This document shows positions 63,894 through 64,000 of a DNA stretch of 64,000 bases, in pieces; within the stretch, counting starts at the first letter, position 1, and every line of letters begins with the position of its first letter. Source of the DNA: Elusimicrobiaceae bacterium (GTDB lineage Bacteria; Elusimicrobiota; Elusimicrobia; Elusimicrobiales; Elusimicrobiaceae); contig JAFYXM010000009.1 of the NCBI GenBank assembly GCA_017546175.1, positions 1 to 64,000 of the forward strand, in the 5' to 3' direction. Below the pieces are notes generated by a model. That model saw only the letters and a list, made by a program, of their open reading frames with translations. It ran no database searches and was not told the origin of the DNA. Position numbers and translations under genes: made by a program.

Positions 63894-64000
63894 ATGGAAT
63901 GGAGTCTGTTGTTTAACGCATTTATCGGTATTTTGGCCATTTTAAATCCTATCGGAAACGTGCCTATATTCTTGGAACACGTACAAAGCGATAATTCCAA
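63894..64000 (+). CDS. MarC-family membrane protein, N-terminal fragment
   Basis: The frame from the ATG at 63894 reads MEWSLLFNAFIGILAILNPI and continues GNVPIFLEHV, running off the right edge. The ILNPIGNVPIF string is the signature of the first helix of MarC/YchE proteins, six-helix membrane proteins of uncertain function. TAAGGAG lies about 14 bases upstream, rather far but the only ribosome binding site. Confidence 0.8.
   Translation, partial: MEWSLLFNAFIGILAILNPIGNVPIFLEHVQSDNS

Noticed and set aside
63767..64000. 77-codon minus-strand ORF at the right edge
   Set aside because: Covers a terminator and is antisense to the clear start of a MarC-family gene.

Overview
The window looks like a piece of the chromosome of a Gram-negative, strictly anaerobic bacterium, close to its replication origin. 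Gram-negative traits are two outer-membrane beta-barrel proteins, an ADP-heptose epimerase (LPS core), a lipoprotein and SppA. The anaerobic lifestyle is shown by a complete superoxide reductase / flavodiiron protein / rubredoxin cluster. Four stand-alone type IV pilin-like genes with nearly identical leaders, plus low-to-medium GC, make me suspect an Elusimicrobium-like member of the Elusimicrobiota. That assignment is from memory and is not proven here.

Layout. 1-0.9 kb: tRNA-Gly - tRNA-Thr - tuf (minus), a candidate small RNA, and tRNA-Cys. 0.9-4.3 kb (minus): a large secreted protein of unknown function, a membrane protein and SppA. 4.4-8.3 kb (plus): dapA-asd-dapB followed by an unusual MurC-like ligase. 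8.3-14.2 kb (minus): pilin, hrcA-grpE-dnaK under a CIRCE operator, pilin, tilS. 14.3-15.5 kb: lone response regulator, nucleotidyltransferase, tRNA-Val. 15.6-21.3 kb (plus): AI-2E-type transporter and a peptidoglycan-recycling operon (AmpG-like permease, murQ, anmK, nagZ). 21.3-28.5 kb (minus): deoxyhypusine synthase-like gene, outer-membrane protein, DoxX-like protein, dnaX, recR, comEC, guanine deaminase. 28.7-33.5 kb: glyA, a second outer-membrane protein behind a strongly folded non-coding region, an SPFH protein, and a GH13 enzyme. 33.6-41.7 kb (minus): gyrA, gyrB, a DUF721 protein, dnaN and dnaA, with DnaA boxes between dnaN and dnaA. 42-44.3 kb (plus): oxygen-defence cluster. 44.4-48.8 kb: TRL-like lipoprotein, glycosyltransferase, lepB, and parA-parB with three parS-like sites. 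49.3-56.9 kb (plus): F1Fo ATP synthase operon with an hldD-like gene between atpA and atpG. 57-64 kb: DegT aminotransferase, MgtC, pilin, glmU-prs-rplY-pth, pilin, start of marC.

Origin signals are concentrated between 40 and 49 kb. Genes run leftward from dnaA and rightward from the superoxide reductase gene. DnaA boxes lie at 40.1-40.3 kb and, as a head-to-head pair, at 46.9 kb; parS sites surround parAB. Cell-wall supply (DAP synthesis, muropeptide recycling, GlmU) is a recurring theme.

Transcription signals are unusually legible. Many promoters share an extended -10 of the form TTTGCTATAAT, and three genes (secreted protein at 2.5 kb, tilS, glycosyltransferase) appear to be leaderless, with the start codon exactly where +1 is expected. 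The best candidates for something undescribed are the folded, apparently pseudoknotted RNA at 30.7-30.9 kb (minus), the small RNA at 0.54-0.65 kb (minus), the long inverted repeat at 9.0 kb, the MurC-like ligase, and the ComEC protein whose metallo-beta-lactamase-like tail has lost its metal-binding motif. I saw no CRISPR array, prophage, insertion sequence or rRNA.
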